Shown piece by piece: positions 28,586 through 38,421 of a stretch of DNA of 64,000 bases. Source of the DNA: Xanthomonas codiaei (lineage in GTDB: Bacteria; Pseudomonadota; Gammaproteobacteria; Xanthomonadales; Xanthomonadaceae). The first letter of the stretch is position 1; every line of letters starts with the position of its first letter. The notes below the pieces were generated by a model. The model searched no databases and had not been told where the DNA came from. It worked only from the letters and a program-made list of their open reading frames with translations. The translations under genes were made by a program, and so were the position numbers. The stretch spans positions 35,467-99,466 of the forward strand of contig NZ_MDEC01000010.1 of NCBI RefSeq assembly GCF_002939785.1. The letters are read 5' to 3'.

Positions 28586-28613
28586 CCGGCGCTTGCCGCG
28601 TTTCACGCGCCGG
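28586..28613. terminator. Possible bidirectional hairpin between convergent genes
   Basis: CCGGCGC (28586-28592) and GCGCCGG (28607-28613) form a perfect 7-bp stem with a 14-base loop three bases after the dehydratase stop. It overlaps the stop codon of the convergent nuclease-like gene. No T-run follows on either side, so it may only slow polymerase. Confidence 0.4.
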
Positions 28614-29151
28614 CCGCTGTCCTGGGCACCATCAACGCGCTCAGGTTGCTCACGCTGGGCAGGCGGTGCGTATACAGGCGCGCGATATCGGCGCCATTGT
28701 GGAGATGCTCGCAATCCTCCAGGCCGATCGAGAGAAACGCGGGGCCGTCATCGCGTGCAGGCTTGATTTCGCCGACTTCCAGCGCCTTCAATGCGCTGAT
28801 CCAATAGAATGACTGGCCAGCGTCTTCGCGATTGAAATAGGCGTACCAGACCGGGATGCGGAACAACCGCTCGAACGCCACCGCGCGTTTGAGCTCGTTT
28901 TCGTAGGGAAGGCTGTAGTAACACTGGTTGGCATGCTTGAACTGGACGTAGTTCTTGACGTCGATGGCGATCAGGCCGATCGACTCCAACAGCAGCAGGA
29001 AATCCGGTCGTTTGACCGCGTTGCCGAACAACGGCGCAAAGGTGTCCAGTGCCTGGCAGATGGCCACATAGCTGAAGCCATGCAATTTCAGCCACGCGTT
29101 CATCGCATCTTCGCCTTGCTTGCCCAGTTCGGTCAGGGTCGCCGCGCTCAT
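28603..29151 (-). CDS. PD-(D/E)XK nuclease-like protein, unknown, embedded in pigment cluster
   Basis: A 182-residue soluble protein. The segment VKRPDFLLLLESIGLIAIDVKNYVQF (residues about 47-72) has the layout of a restriction-endonuclease-like core: an acidic PD followed after a strand by DVK. An N-terminal GKQGEDAMNAWLKLHGF helix resembles the Glu-bearing helix of Holliday-resolvase-like nucleases. I see no defined family. It is transcribed against the pigment operon, between the dehydratase and the ketoreductase genes, and its codon use is less GC-biased than its neighbours, which suggests a later insertion. DNA cleavage is inferred only from the motif layout. Confidence 0.65.
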   Translation of the reverse strand: MSAATLTELGKQGEDAMNAWLKLHGFSYVAICQALDTFAPLFGNAVKRPDFLLLLESIGLIAIDVKNYVQFKHANQCYYSLPYENELKRAVAFERLFRIPVWYAYFNREDAGQSFYWISALKALEVGEIKPARDDGPAFLSIGLEDCEHLHNGADIARLYTHRLPSVSNLSALMVPRTAAGA

Positions 29152-29355
29152 TCCGGTCGCTCATGTCATCGCGCACAGGCGCGCACGCCAAAACGCTAGC
29201 AGCCCGGCACGATGGCACTCAAGGTATGGCCATCCGATGTGTGGCCTGGTCGAGCAAATGCGGTTCTGCTGCGCGCTGCGTTGCAGGCGCCTGCCTGCGG
29301 GCAGGAGGCTTGGTCTACGATAACGCTCCTTCCCTGGTCCTACGGTGCGTTGCTT

Positions 29356-30087
29356 ATGAACCCAGTTGCACGACGCGCCCTCGTCACCGGCGGCAGCGGC
29401 GATCTTGGCGGTGCCATCTGCCGTCAGCTGGCGGCGCAGGGGCGGCACGTGATCGTGCATGCCAACCGCAACCTGGCGCGGGCCGAAGAGGTGGTGGCCG
29501 CGATCGTCGCCGACGGTGGCAGCGCAGAAGCGGTGGCCTTCGACGTGGCCGACGCGCAGGCCGCGGCGGCCGCGCTGGAGACCCTGCTGGACGGCGGCCC
29601 GATCCAGATCGTGGTCAACAACGCCGGCATCCACGACGACGCGCCGATGGCGGGCATGAACGCTACGCAGTGGCACCGGGTCATCGATGTGTCGCTGCAT
29701 GGCTTCTTCAACGTCACCCAGCCCTTGCTGCTGCCGATGGCACGCACGCGTTGGGGCCGCATCGTCAGCGTGTCGTCGGTGGCGGCGGTGCTGGGCAACC
29801 GCGGGCAGACCAACTACGCCGCGGCCAAGGCAGCGTTGCACGGCGCAAGCAAGTCGCTGTCGCGCGAGATGGCCAGCCGCGGCATCGCCGTCAACGTGGT
29901 GGCGCCGGGCGTGATCGAAGGCGAGATGGTCGGCGAGAGCTTCGCCCCGGACGTCATCAAGCAACTGGTGCCGGCCGGACGCGTGGGCAAGCCCGAGGAA
30001 GTGGCCGCGCTGGTGGCGTTTCTGTGCTCGGAGTCGGCCGGTTACATCAATGGCCAGGTCATCGGCATCAATGGCGGGATGGGCTGA
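29356..30087 (+). CDS. FabG-like 3-oxoacyl-ACP reductase of the pigment cluster
   Basis: A 243-residue short-chain dehydrogenase/reductase: NAD(P) loop ALVTGGSGDLGGAICRQLA at the start, VNNAGIH, catalytic Ser in IVSVSSVAAVLG, YxxxK in TNYAAAKAALHGASK, and the terminal GYINGQVIGINGGMG. It reduces 3-oxoacyl-ACP to 3-hydroxyacyl-ACP in each elongation cycle. It is separated from the rest of the plus-strand operon by the inserted nuclease-like gene, so it probably has its own promoter in 29152-29355. Confidence 0.92.
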   Translation: MNPVARRALVTGGSGDLGGAICRQLAAQGRHVIVHANRNLARAEEVVAAIVADGGSAEAVAFDVADAQAAAAALETLLDGGPIQIVVNNAGIHDDAPMAGMNATQWHRVIDVSLHGFFNVTQPLLLPMARTRWGRIVSVSSVAAVLGNRGQTNYAAAKAALHGASKSLSREMASRGIAVNVVAPGVIEGEMVGESFAPDVIKQLVPAGRVGKPEEVAALVAFLCSESAGYINGQVIGINGGMG

Positions 30088-30197
30088 AAGCGGCGAACAG
30101 AACGACTATGCCCGCCGCCAATGGGCGCAGGTGGCCGTGTGGTTCCTGAAGGCCTGGACCAGGCAAAACGCGCCGTTGTCGGCGCGTTCGATCGACC

Positions 30198-31820
30198 CTA
30201 CGCCGCGTCGGCGTACCACGTGGCGGTCAGGATCGCCTCGCCATTGGCATCGGCCGTCAGCGCGTCCAGGCCGTGGTCGGGCAGGTCGGGGTGGCGCTGG
30301 CGGGCCTGCTGCAGGATCTCGCGCGCCAGCACCGCCATCTGCGCCACGTTGCCGTGGATGCGTGCGGCGAAGGCGTCATCGTCGAGGGTGTCGTTCAAGG
30401 CGCCATTGAGTTGGTTGAACCAGCCGATCAAATACTGGTCCAGCAGGCGTCCATCGCCGCCGACGATGCCCTGTTCGGTGTTGCGCACGCCCCAGTCGTG
30501 CAACACGCGTTGCATGGCCAGGTTCATGTCGCGCGCATGGAAAAAATCCGCCTTCATGCGCGCCAGCAGGCTCAGGTCGGCGATGCGCCCTGAGCAGAAC
30601 AGCGGCGCCAGCAGCGACCAGTAATAGGTGTAATCCCAGATCACCTTGACCGGCATGACCTGCTCGTCGCCGAACAAGGCGTATTGATCCTGGTACAGCG
30701 TCAGGGTGTTTTCGTAGAACGAGAAATACAGCTGCTGGTACAGCTCCGCATACGGGCTGAGCGACTTGCCGGCGCGGTCGCGGCCGATCAGCTCGCAGAT
30801 GTAGGTGTTGGAGATGCCGATGAAGTCGCTGCCCGGCGAGTAGAACGGGTCCAGGAACAGGCCTGCCTCGCCGGTGAGCGCCCAGCGCTGCGCGGAGAAC
30901 ACCTGCTTGCAGCCATAGGAGAACTTGCGCAGGAACAGGAAGTCCTGCAGCCGGTAGTGCGCGCTGTCGAGCGTGGCGGCCACCTGCGGTTGATGCAGGC
31001 GCAGCCAGTCCATGGCTTTTTCGTGGGTGTTCATCGTCTCCAGCGGATGCATCGCGGCATCGCAGACGATACCCAGCGAATGCGCGCCAGAGGACAGCGG
31101 GATCAGCCAGAACCAGTAGCCCGGCCCGCACATGTGGTTGGTCGAGCGCCAGCGGTCCGGCGGGGTGCAGCGCTGCAGCCAGTTGCTGTCCTGCGACCAG
31201 CCGTTGGGGTCGATCAGGCCTTCCACGCGCCACCACACCGCGTTGGCGTTGTGCGCGTTGTCCTGCGCCAGGCCGAGCTTGCGCTTGAGCAGGCCGGCGC
31301 GGCCGCTGGCGTCCACCACCCAGCGCGCCTGCAGCGTGCCCGCAGTGCCGGCGCACTCGTAGCGCACCGCGTGGTCGGTGTCGTCTTCGGCCAGGTCCAC
31401 GCCCTTGACGGTGCAGCCATCGATGAAGGCGATGCCCTGCGCGCGGGCGCGTTCGCCAAGGAAGTTTTCGAAGCGGCCGCGGTCGATCTGCCACGACGGT
31501 GTCGGCAGGATCTGGCTGACGCCCAGTTCCGTGCAGCGGTCGATGTCGGCGCGCTTGTCGGAGAAGAAGAAACGGAACCCGAACTTGCGGATCTGTTCGG
31601 TCTCCAGATGCTCGCGCAGGCCCAGCACCTGGGCGAAATAGTGCGCGCCGATTTCCACCGTGGATTCGCCGACCTTGAAGGCGGCCTCGCGCACCGGATG
31701 GGCGCGCCGTTCCAGCACGGTGATGGCCAGCTCAGGATCGCGCTGCTTCAGTTGCAGGGCCAGGCTCAGGCCGGCCAGGCCACCACCGGTAATGACGACA
31801 TCGGCACGCGCTGCATTCAT
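30198..31820 (-). CDS. Second halogenase-like flavoenzyme of the pigment cluster
   Basis: A 540-residue FAD enzyme: DVVITGGGLAGLSLALQLKQ at the start, a GEST motif in KVGESTVEIGAHYF, GYWFWLIPL matching the WxWxIP halogenase motif, and LTGEAGLFLDPFYSPGSDFIG for the second FAD contact. It belongs to the tryptophan-halogenase-like group but is longer than the enzyme at 20404-21762 and only distantly similar to it. Its ATG overlaps the stop of the upstream glycosyltransferase (ATGA). Possible tasks are bromination of the aryl ring or another oxidation of the head group; which of the two enzymes brominates cannot be told from sequence. Confidence 0.85.
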   Translation of the reverse strand: MNAARADVVITGGGLAGLSLALQLKQRDPELAITVLERRAHPVREAAFKVGESTVEIGAHYFAQVLGLREHLETEQIRKFGFRFFFSDKRADIDRCTELGVSQILPTPSWQIDRGRFENFLGERARAQGIAFIDGCTVKGVDLAEDDTDHAVRYECAGTAGTLQARWVVDASGRAGLLKRKLGLAQDNAHNANAVWWRVEGLIDPNGWSQDSNWLQRCTPPDRWRSTNHMCGPGYWFWLIPLSSGAHSLGIVCDAAMHPLETMNTHEKAMDWLRLHQPQVAATLDSAHYRLQDFLFLRKFSYGCKQVFSAQRWALTGEAGLFLDPFYSPGSDFIGISNTYICELIGRDRAGKSLSPYAELYQQLYFSFYENTLTLYQDQYALFGDEQVMPVKVIWDYTYYWSLLAPLFCSGRIADLSLLARMKADFFHARDMNLAMQRVLHDWGVRNTEQGIVGGDGRLLDQYLIGWFNQLNGALNDTLDDDAFAARIHGNVAQMAVLAREILQQARQRHPDLPDHGLDALTADANGEAILTATWYADAA

Positions 31821-32629
31821 GGGGAAGGGTTGCTCTTGGTGACCGCGGGCACAGTAGCAAATTCGCCATCGACATCGTCAACGATCACCGGGTTGGCGCG
31901 CACCCGGCGATATTCGCGCCAGACATGGCCATACGCCCAGACCTGCGCGACCACGTGCGAGGTGATGTTCCACAGGTCGCGCACCAGGCGGAAATGGCTC
32001 TTGCGGAAGGTGCCATGCGCACCGCCGGCATAGCGGGTCTCGATCGGCACCGCCACCACCCGCGCGCCGGCCTGGCGCGCGGCCGAGATCAGCAGCTGCG
32101 CTTCGAACACGAAGCCTTCGCCGGGCACGTTCGGCAGGGTGAACACCGCCGCCGGATACAGCCGTTGGCCGCTCTGGCTGTCCACCAGCTGGAAACCGCA
32201 GCCCCAGGCAATGCCCCAGTCGCCGAAATCGTTGCCGATGCGGCGGATGGTGGGCTGGGTGGCGCGCTTGCGCATGCGCGCGCCGATGATCACGCTGCCG
32301 GGATGGCGGTTGGCTGCGGCCAGCAGGCGTGGGAAATCGGCGGCCTTGTGCTGGCCATCGCCGTCCATGGTCATCACCGCGCGCATGCCCAGCTGCTGGG
32401 CCTTGGCGAAGCCGCTGCGCAGGGCGGCGCCCTTGCCCATGCGTTGCCGGTGGCGGATCACCGTCACCGGCAGGTCGGCGATGCAATCGGCGGTGCCATC
32501 GTCGGAGCCGTCGTCGATCACGATCACCTGCGGGCAGTACTGCAGTGCATCGGTCACCACTTCGCGGATACGCAGCGATTCGTTCAAGGCCGGCACCAGG
32601 ATCGCGGTGTCCTGCGGCGTCAGCGGCAT
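31817..32629 (-). CDS. GT2 family glycosyltransferase of the pigment cluster
   Basis: A 270-residue family 2 glycosyltransferase: TAILVPALNESLRIREVV, VIVIDDGSDDGTADCI, RMGKGAALRSGF and the DxD-like metal site in AVMTMDGDGQHK. A GT2 of this type occurs in aryl-polyene clusters and may add a sugar or polyprenyl-phosphate sugar to the polyene conjugate. No membrane helices are seen, so it should act on the cytoplasmic face. It lies between the ketosynthase pair and the halogenase-like gene, in one operon (5-bp gap before, 4-bp overlap after). Confidence 0.87.
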   Translation of the reverse strand: MPLTPQDTAILVPALNESLRIREVVTDALQYCPQVIVIDDGSDDGTADCIADLPVTVIRHRQRMGKGAALRSGFAKAQQLGMRAVMTMDGDGQHKAADFPRLLAAANRHPGSVIIGARMRKRATQPTIRRIGNDFGDWGIAWGCGFQLVDSQSGQRLYPAAVFTLPNVPGEGFVFEAQLLISAARQAGARVVAVPIETRYAGGAHGTFRKSHFRLVRDLWNITSHVVAQVWAYGHVWREYRRVRANPVIVDDVDGEFATVPAVTKSNPSP

Positions 32630-32634
32630 GCGGC

Positions 32635-33408
32635 TCACGGCAGGATCTCCACGCGCAGGACGCGGCCGGGGCCGGCCTGCAAGGCCACGCTGTCGCCGCG
32701 GCCGGCCAGCAGTTCGAACAACGGCAGCATCGGCGCCATCGCATTGCCGGACACCTGCTGCGCCAGCGGGCCATCGCCCGGCGACGGGCTGCCATCGTCC
32801 AGCCGCGCGCGCAGCTGCCGCCTGCCTGCCTGGCCGGCGCTGCCGAGCACCAGCGCGCCACCGAGCAGGCCCTGGCTGGGTGAGAGCCGGCCCAGCGGCC
32901 CGACCGAGCGCGCATCGTAGCCGGCCAGCAGCACTGTCTCCACGCCGGCGGTGAGCTGCACCAAGGCCTCCAGCAGCCCCTGCGCGAAGCTGGCATCGGA
33001 GGCGCTGATGGCCGTGGCCGGCGTCATCGCACCGGCGCCAATGGTCCAGTACCCGGCCGCGGCGTTGTGCACCGAGTTGTGGAACTTGGTCGGCGAGATC
33101 GCCAGCGGGTCGCTGGCCAGGGTGGTGCACATGTAGTCGGTGATGGCCAGGTCGCCGTGGGTAGAGGTGAACACCGACGGCAGGCTGGCCGGGTCGCGGC
33201 CGGCGGCGGTGCAGGCGGCCAGCGCCGCTTCCAGCGACACCGCCACCGTATCCGGCGCGCGGCGGCGCTCGTTGGCGGCCAGCAGCTGCGGCGCCGGGCG
33301 TGCCGGGGTCTCCTGCAACGCTGCACCGTGCACGAAGTCGCGTGCGGCTTCCCAGCTAGGCAGGCCCTGGGTCCAGAAGCCGATCCCTTCGATACTGGCA
33401 GCGAGCAT
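32635..33408 (-). CDS. Ketosynthase-like protein without active-site Cys (chain-length-factor-like)
   Basis: A 257-residue truncated thiolase-fold protein of the beta-ketoacyl synthase-like type found in aryl-polyene clusters. It retains the fold segments (SVFTSTHGDLAITDYM, ISPTKFHNSVHNAAAGYWTIG, ETVLLAGYDARS), but where an active ketosynthase has TACSSS it reads TAISASDASFA, with no cysteine. It probably pairs with the full ketosynthase next to it, as chain-length factors do in type II polyketide synthases. The ATG shares one base with that gene's stop (TGATG), supporting equal synthesis of both subunits. Confidence 0.83.
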   Translation of the reverse strand: MLAASIEGIGFWTQGLPSWEAARDFVHGAALQETPARPAPQLLAANERRRAPDTVAVSLEAALAACTAAGRDPASLPSVFTSTHGDLAITDYMCTTLASDPLAISPTKFHNSVHNAAAGYWTIGAGAMTPATAISASDASFAQGLLEALVQLTAGVETVLLAGYDARSVGPLGRLSPSQGLLGGALVLGSAGQAGRRQLRARLDDGSPSPGDGPLAQQVSGNAMAPMLPLFELLAGRGDSVALQAGPGRVLRVEILP

Positions 33409-34604
33409 CAGCGGGCCCGCCCGAACAGCAGCGAGCAGTTGTTGCCGCCAAAGCCGAAGGAATTATTCATGGCGTAGTCGATCCGGGTATGGGCGTTGTC
33501 GAAGCGGATCTGCGGGCCGCAGGCGGGGTCGGGCACTTCGCTGTTGAGCGTGCCCGGCAACAGGCCGTCGCGCAGCGCCAGCAGCGCGATCACCGATTCC
33601 ACGATGCCGGCCGCGCCCAGGGTGTGGCCGGTCCAGGCCTTGGTCGAGCTGGCGTGCAGGGTGTCGGGGAAGATCGCCGCCACCGCGGCCGCTTCCACGC
33701 TGTCGTTGGCCGGGGTGGCGGTGCCGTGCAGGTTCAGATAGCCCACCGCGGCCGGCGCCACGCCGGCGCGTTGCAAAGCGCCGCGCATCGCCAGCTGCGC
33801 GCCCAGGCCCTGCGGGTGCGGGGCCGACATATGGTGGGCATCGCTGGATTCGCCATAGCCATACAGCCACAGCGCCGCGTCCGGTGCGGCGGCGGTGCGT
33901 TCGACCAGCGCAAAGCCGCCGGCCTCGCCCAGGCTCAGGCCCACGCGGCGCGCATCGAATGGCTGGCACGGCTCGGGCGCCACCACCTGCAGCGAGTTGA
34001 AGCCGAACAGCACGCTGCCGCACAAGGTGTCCACGCCGCCGACCAGGGCCGCATCGATCACCCCGGCCTCGATCAGCCGCGCCGCCTGCGCGAACACCTT
34101 GGCGCTGGACGAGCAGGCGGTGGCCACGGTCACGCTGGGGCCGCGCAGGCCGGTGGCGTGCTGCACGAAGTCGCCCAGCGAATGCGGAGTGTGCACGATC
34201 GGGCGTTCCAGATCCGGCGGGAAGCGCGCGCCGTCGGCGTCTTCGACCAGCCGCGTGTATGCCTCTTCGCTGGCACCGATGCTGGAGGTGGAGGTGCCGA
34301 TGATCACTGCCACGCGCTTGGCGCCGTAGCGTTGCGCGGCCGCCTGCGCCGCGTCCAGCAGGCCGTCCTGCTGCAGCGCCAGCCAGGCCAGGCGGTTGTT
34401 GCGGCAGTCCCAGCCCTGCAACGCGGCGGGCAGGACCACCTCTTCCACGCCGTCGACGCGGCCGATCCAGCACGGCAGCGGTTGTGGCCCGAAATCGTTG
34501 CGGCGCAGGCCGCTGCGGCGCGCCTGCAATGCGGCGGCCTGGGCGGCGAGCCCGGCGCCGAGCGCGGTGGTGGAGGTGTAGGCGGTGACGGCGACCGGGG
34601 CCAT
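33408..34604 (-). CDS. Beta-ketoacyl-ACP synthase (FabB/F-like) of the pigment cluster
   Basis: About 398 residues with a complete catalytic triad: Cys in [12 protein letters not shown] (near 163), His in [11 protein letters not shown] (near 290) and His in [11 protein letters not shown] (near 327), ending [10 protein letters not shown]. It extends the polyene chain by decarboxylative condensation with malonyl-ACP. It is the first gene of a four-gene minus-strand operon (KS, KS-like partner, GT2, halogenase-like). The ATG at 34604 is preferred; an in-frame GTG at 34631 is possible. Confidence 0.93.
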   Translation of the reverse strand: MAPVAVTAYTSTTALGAGLAAQAAALQARRSGLRRNDFGPQPLPCWIGRVDGVEEVVLPAALQGWDCRNNRLAWLALQQDGLLDAAQAAAQRYGAKRVAVIIGTSTSSIGASEEAYTRLVEDADGARFPPDLERPIVHTPHSLGDFVQHATGLRGPSVTVATACSSSAKVFAQAARLIEAGVIDAALVGGVDTLCGSVLFGFNSLQVVAPEPCQPFDARRVGLSLGEAGGFALVERTAAAPDAALWLYGYGESSDAHHMSAPHPQGLGAQLAMRGALQRAGVAPAAVGYLNLHGTATPANDSVEAAAVAAIFPDTLHASSTKAWTGHTLGAAGIVESVIALLALRDGLLPGTLNSEVPDPACGPQIRFDNAHTRIDYAMNNSFGFGGNNCSLLFGRAR

Positions 34605-34821
34605 CGGGGACGGATGCTGCGCTTGGCTCACGGTGATCTGGCTGGCAAGAAGTGCTTGCAGTATATCGGTGGCGTGCGCCCGTCCCATCGATGGCGCAAC
34701 TGAACGTGGCGGTCATGTCGCTGACGCGGCTGGGATTTTTCGCACCCGCCGCGCTTTCGCCATGGCCGCAATTGGGACACAATCCTGCGACCCACCGCTC
34801 TTCGAGCGCGATCACGCGCGC

Positions 34822-35082
34822 ATGCACGCCTACGTCTATAAAAGCCAACGCAAGCAGGACACCTTCGTCTATCTCGCCACGCGTGACGACTTCGCCGGTC
34901 TTCCTGCTGCCGTGCACGCGCAGTTGGCGCCGTTCGCCTTCGTGCTGGAGGTGGCACTGACGCCGGAGCGCCGGCTCGCGCAGGCCGACGCGGCCACGGT
35001 GCGCGAGGCGCTGGGCAAGCACGGTTTCTACCTGCAATTGCCCAAGACCGTGGTGCTGGCGGGCGAGTGCGACCATGACTGA
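34822..35082 (+). CDS. YcgL domain protein
   Basis: An 86-residue protein starting [24 protein letters not shown], with the YcgL-family core ([38 protein letters not shown] and GFYLQLP). YcgL is a small conserved gammaproteobacterial protein without an established biochemical role. The gene overlaps the following ankyrin gene by 8 bp, so they are translated together. It is divergent from the pigment ketosynthase operon. Confidence 0.85.
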   Translation: MHAYVYKSQRKQDTFVYLATRDDFAGLPAAVHAQLAPFAFVLEVALTPERRLAQADAATVREALGKHGFYLQLPKTVVLAGECDHD

Positions 35083-38000
35083 TCCGCAGCGTGCTGCACG
35101 CCTGCGCGCCGCCGCGCTGGCGGCGGTGGCCGGCGTGGTGTTGTCCCTGCTCGGCGGCCTGGGCGGCGCCGTTGCCGCGCTGGGCCTGTGGCTGGCCCAG
35201 CCTGCCTTTGCGCTGGCGGTGTCGTGGGCGCGCGGCACGCGTACTCTGCCGTCGCAGCCGCGCGCCATCGCGCAGGCCTTGCCGCCGTTGCTGGCGATCT
35301 GGGGCGTGGGGCTGCTGGCCCTGGCTGCCCTGATCAGCTGGCCGCTGACTGCGCTGCGCGACAGCGGCAGTCTGGCCGCCGCGCTGGCGCTGAGCGTGGC
35401 GATCAGCGCCGCCTTGCTGGGCCTGTGGCGGACCTGGCCGCTGTGGGGCGAAGTGGAACGTGACGGCGGCGCGCTGGCGCCACGCTGGCACGCGCTGGCC
35501 ACGCAGGAACTGCATGCCTGGCGCGGGTTGCTGGCGGCTGCACTGGTGCTGGCGATGTGCACGCTGTGCGTGACCCTGGCTTGGCCGGGCGGCGTGTCCG
35601 GCGGGTTGCGCTGGGGTCTGGCGATCGCCGCCTGCGTGGCCTTGCCGGCCGCCCACCTGCTGTTGCAGCGCACCGCCGCGCCAGCGCGCAGCGCGGCACC
35701 GGCCGCCCCGCAGGCAGCCGACTTCTTCAATGAGGCGGCCGCGGCGCCGCGCCCGCTGGAGCCGGTGGCGCAGCATCAGTTGGTACCCGAATTGTTCGAG
35801 GCGGCACGCAGCGGGCGGGTGGATCGCGCGCTGCAGTTGCTCGAGGCCGGTGCCGACCCGCAGGCGCTGCCGCTGCCGGAATGGCGCGACCAGCGTAGCC
35901 TGCCGGCACTGGCGGCGGTGCTGCCGGACCTGCGTCTGTTGCGCGAATTGATCGTGCGCCGTGTCGACGTCAACCAGCCGCACCGCGGCATGACCCCGTT
36001 GCTGGCCGCCACCCGCGACAGCTGGCATGGCCGCCCGGATGCGGTGATGACCCTGCTGGCCAACGGCGCCGATCCGCGCGCCAGCGACAACGACGGCAAC
36101 ACCCCGCTGCATCACGCCGTGCGCAGCTCCGATCCCGGCGTGGCCGCGCTGCTGCGCGATGCTGCCGCAGAACTCGATGCGCTCAACAACGACGGTCATT
36201 CGCCGCTGGCGATGGCCTGCCAGGTCGGCAACTGGCGGTTGGCGAAGTTCCTGCTGGAGCGCGGCGCGCAGTCCGAACCGGATGGCGGCGCGCCGGTCTT
36301 GCTGGCCGCCGCCGGCACCGAAGAAGACGACCCGGCCGGCGTGCAGCTGCTGCTCAAGCACAAGGCGCGCGTGGATGCGCGCGACCGCCAGCGCCGCAGC
36401 GCCCTGCACGAAGCCGCACTGGCCGGTCACGGCGACATCGTCGAAGCGCTGCTGTCGGCCGGCGCCAACCTGGAGGCGCGCGATCTGCTTGGGCGCACCC
36501 CGTGGCTGGATGCCGCCCGCCAGGCGCGCAGTGCGGTGCTCGAACGCCTGCTCGCACGCAAGGCCGACGTGCTGGCCATCGATGGCGAAGGACGCAATGC
36601 GGTGATGCTGGCCTGTGCGGCCGATAGCGTCTCGCCCGCACTCATTCGCCGCCTGCTCGAATTGCAGGTGCCGGCCGATGCGGCCGACGTGCACGGCCGC
36701 CGCGCGGTGGATGTGGCCGCCGAAGCCGGGCGCTGGGCCATCGTGCAATTGCTCGACCCCGCCTACCCGTTGCCGGCCGCGGTCAGCGATGCTCCGGGCG
36801 ATACCCCCGGCGTTGCCGCCTTGCCCGATCGCCCGCCGCTGGTGCTGCTGCGCGAGGGCCTGCAGCTCGGCCAGCGCGACAGCCTGGGTGCGCTGGCCAG
36901 GCTGTGCGGGCCGGAAGAACTGGGCGGCCTGCTGCACGATGCGCATGTGGCCCTGAATGCCGAGGCAGTGGACTGGCTGCTGCGCCATGGCGCCGATGCC
37001 GAGGTGCGCGACGCCTGCGGCGACGTGCCGATGTTCGCGTTGCTCTCGCGCGGCCTGGAGGCGGTGCCGGCCCTGCAGGTGCTGCTGCGCCATGGCGTCT
37101 CGCCGGCCGGTGCCGGCGGCCTGACCCGGTTGCTCAGCGCCTGCGTGCAGCACGATGCCGCCTCGCGCGGGCTGGAACAGTTCGCGCTGGAGCTGCTCGA
37201 GCGCGGCGCCGACCCGTTCGCGCCCTCGGCCGCGGGCGACCCGCCGTTGTCGCTGGCGGTGCGGCTGGGCTGGTTGCGCCTGCAGCAGTGGTTGCTGGAA
37301 CACGGCGTGGACCGCGAGGCCCGCGACAGCCACGGCATGACCGCACTGCATCTGGCCACTGCGCTGGGCCGCGAGGCGGCGCTGAAATTGCTGGTCAAGC
37401 AGGGCGCCTCGCCGGATGCGCGGGCCGCCGACGGGCAGACGCCGCTGGGCGTGGCGCTGTCGATCGGGCGTCGCGACCTGGCCGACTGGTTGGACTGGCG
37501 GATCTGGCCGCTGCCGCGCCGCGCGCTGCGCGAGGCGGACGTACCGGCGGCTGCGATGACCGGCGACACCGACGCGGTGCGCCGCCTGATCGCGCTCGGC
37601 CTCGCCGTCGATGCGGTCGATGCGCAGGGCTGCACCGCGCTGCTGCGTGCGGCCGGCGGCGGCCATCTGGGCGTGGTGGCGCACCTGCTGAGCCGTGGCG
37701 CCGATCTGCAGCGCGCTGCCAACAGCGGCGCGACGCCGTTGTCGGCGGCGGTGAGCATGCGCCAGACCGAGATCGTGGCCGCCCTGCTGCAGGCCGGCGC
37801 GCAGATCGAGCACCGCCTGCCGGGCGGGGTCACCGTGCTGATGCTGGCGTGCGCGCTGGGCCTGCCGGACATCGTGGCGCGCCTGCTCACCGCCGCCGCC
37901 GACGTGCATGCCACCGACAACCAGGGACTGGCGCCATTGCACTGCGCCGCCCTGTACGGCTTCACCGCGCGCGATACCACCCGCCTGCTGGCCTTGCTGG

Positions 38001-38395
38001 ACACGCTGCTGCTGGCCGGCGCCGATCCCGAGCATCTGGCCGGCGGCCGGGTCAGCCCGCTGCTGTTGCTGCTGGGCGCGCGTGCCGAACCGGGCACCGC
38101 CTGCGACGAGAAGGTAGTGCTGGCCGGGGTCGAGCGCCTGCTCGACGAAGACGTCTCGCTGGAGGTTGCCGATCAACGCGGCTTCGGGCCGCTGCACCTG
38201 GCCGCCCTGCATGGCCTGCCGCTGCTGGTGCAGCGCCTGCTGCGCGCCGGCGCCGATGCCGAGCGCCGCGATGCGCTCAACCGCACCCCGCGCGAGATCG
38301 CCATCATGCGCGGCTTCATCGATGTGGCCGGCCAGTTCGAACCGGCGCTGCCGGGCGTCTCGTCGATGGCGCGCTTCCTGCGCGAGGGCCGCTGA
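35075..38395 (+). CDS. Large membrane-anchored ankyrin-repeat protein
   Basis: 1106 residues. The first 200 or so hold about six hydrophobic segments in three pairs ([62 protein letters not shown] and others). From about residue 230 to the end there are many ankyrin repeats with the DxxGxTPLHxA pattern ([77 protein letters not shown]). Ankyrin stacks bind other proteins; here they would face one side of the inner membrane, probably the cytoplasm. Partner and role unknown. It is coupled to ycgL upstream and followed within 30 bp by a phosphatase-like gene. Confidence 0.9.
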   Translation: MTDPQRAARLRAAALAAVAGVVLSLLGGLGGAVAALGLWLAQPAFALAVSWARGTRTLPSQPRAIAQALPPLLAIWGVGLLALAALISWPLTALRDSGSLAAALALSVAISAALLGLWRTWPLWGEVERDGGALAPRWHALATQELHAWRGLLAAALVLAMCTLCVTLAWPGGVSGGLRWGLAIAACVALPAAHLLLQRTAAPARSAAPAAPQAADFFNEAAAAPRPLEPVAQHQLVPELFEAARSGRVDRALQLLEAGADPQALPLPEWRDQRSLPALAAVLPDLRLLRELIVRRVDVNQPHRGMTPLLAATRDSWHGRPDAVMTLLANGADPRASDNDGNTPLHHAVRSSDPGVAALLRDAAAELDALNNDGHSPLAMACQVGNWRLAKFLLERGAQSEPDGGAPVLLAAAGTEEDDPAGVQLLLKHKARVDARDRQRRSALHEAALAGHGDIVEALLSAGANLEARDLLGRTPWLDAARQARSAVLERLLARKADVLAIDGEGRNAVMLACAADSVSPALIRRLLELQVPADAADVHGRRAVDVAAEAGRWAIVQLLDPAYPLPAAVSDAPGDTPGVAALPDRPPLVLLREGLQLGQRDSLGALARLCGPEELGGLLHDAHVALNAEAVDWLLRHGADAEVRDACGDVPMFALLSRGLEAVPALQVLLRHGVSPAGAGGLTRLLSACVQHDAASRGLEQFALELLERGADPFAPSAAGDPPLSLAVRLGWLRLQQWLLEHGVDREARDSHGMTALHLATALGREAALKLLVKQGASPDARAADGQTPLGVALSIGRRDLADWLDWRIWPLPRRALREADVPAAAMTGDTDAVRRLIALGLAVDAVDAQGCTALLRAAGGGHLGVVAHLLSRGADLQRAANSGATPLSAAVSMRQTEIVAALLQAGAQIEHRLPGGVTVLMLACALGLPDIVARLLTAAADVHATDNQGLAPLHCAALYGFTARDTTRLLALLDTLLLAGADPEHLAGGRVSPLLLLLGARAEPGTACDEKVVLAGVERLLDEDVSLEVADQRGFGPLHLAALHGLPLLVQRLLRAGADAERRDALNRTPREIAIMRGFIDVAGQFEPALPGVSSMARFLREGR

Positions 38396-38421
38396 GCCTG
38401 CGCGGCGGCCAACCGCTGCGG

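Noticed and set aside
34604..34631. Longer start for the pigment ketosynthase (GTG at 34631)
   Set aside because: The added residues have no similarity to ketosynthase N-termini; the ATG at 34604 fits better, though the GTG is not excluded.
34628..38212. An 1194-residue open frame on the minus strand across the ankyrin gene
   Set aside because: It is antisense to a gene with clear ankyrin repeats and its translation is low-complexity Q/R/A/G without any family; such frames are expected in GC-rich coding DNA.
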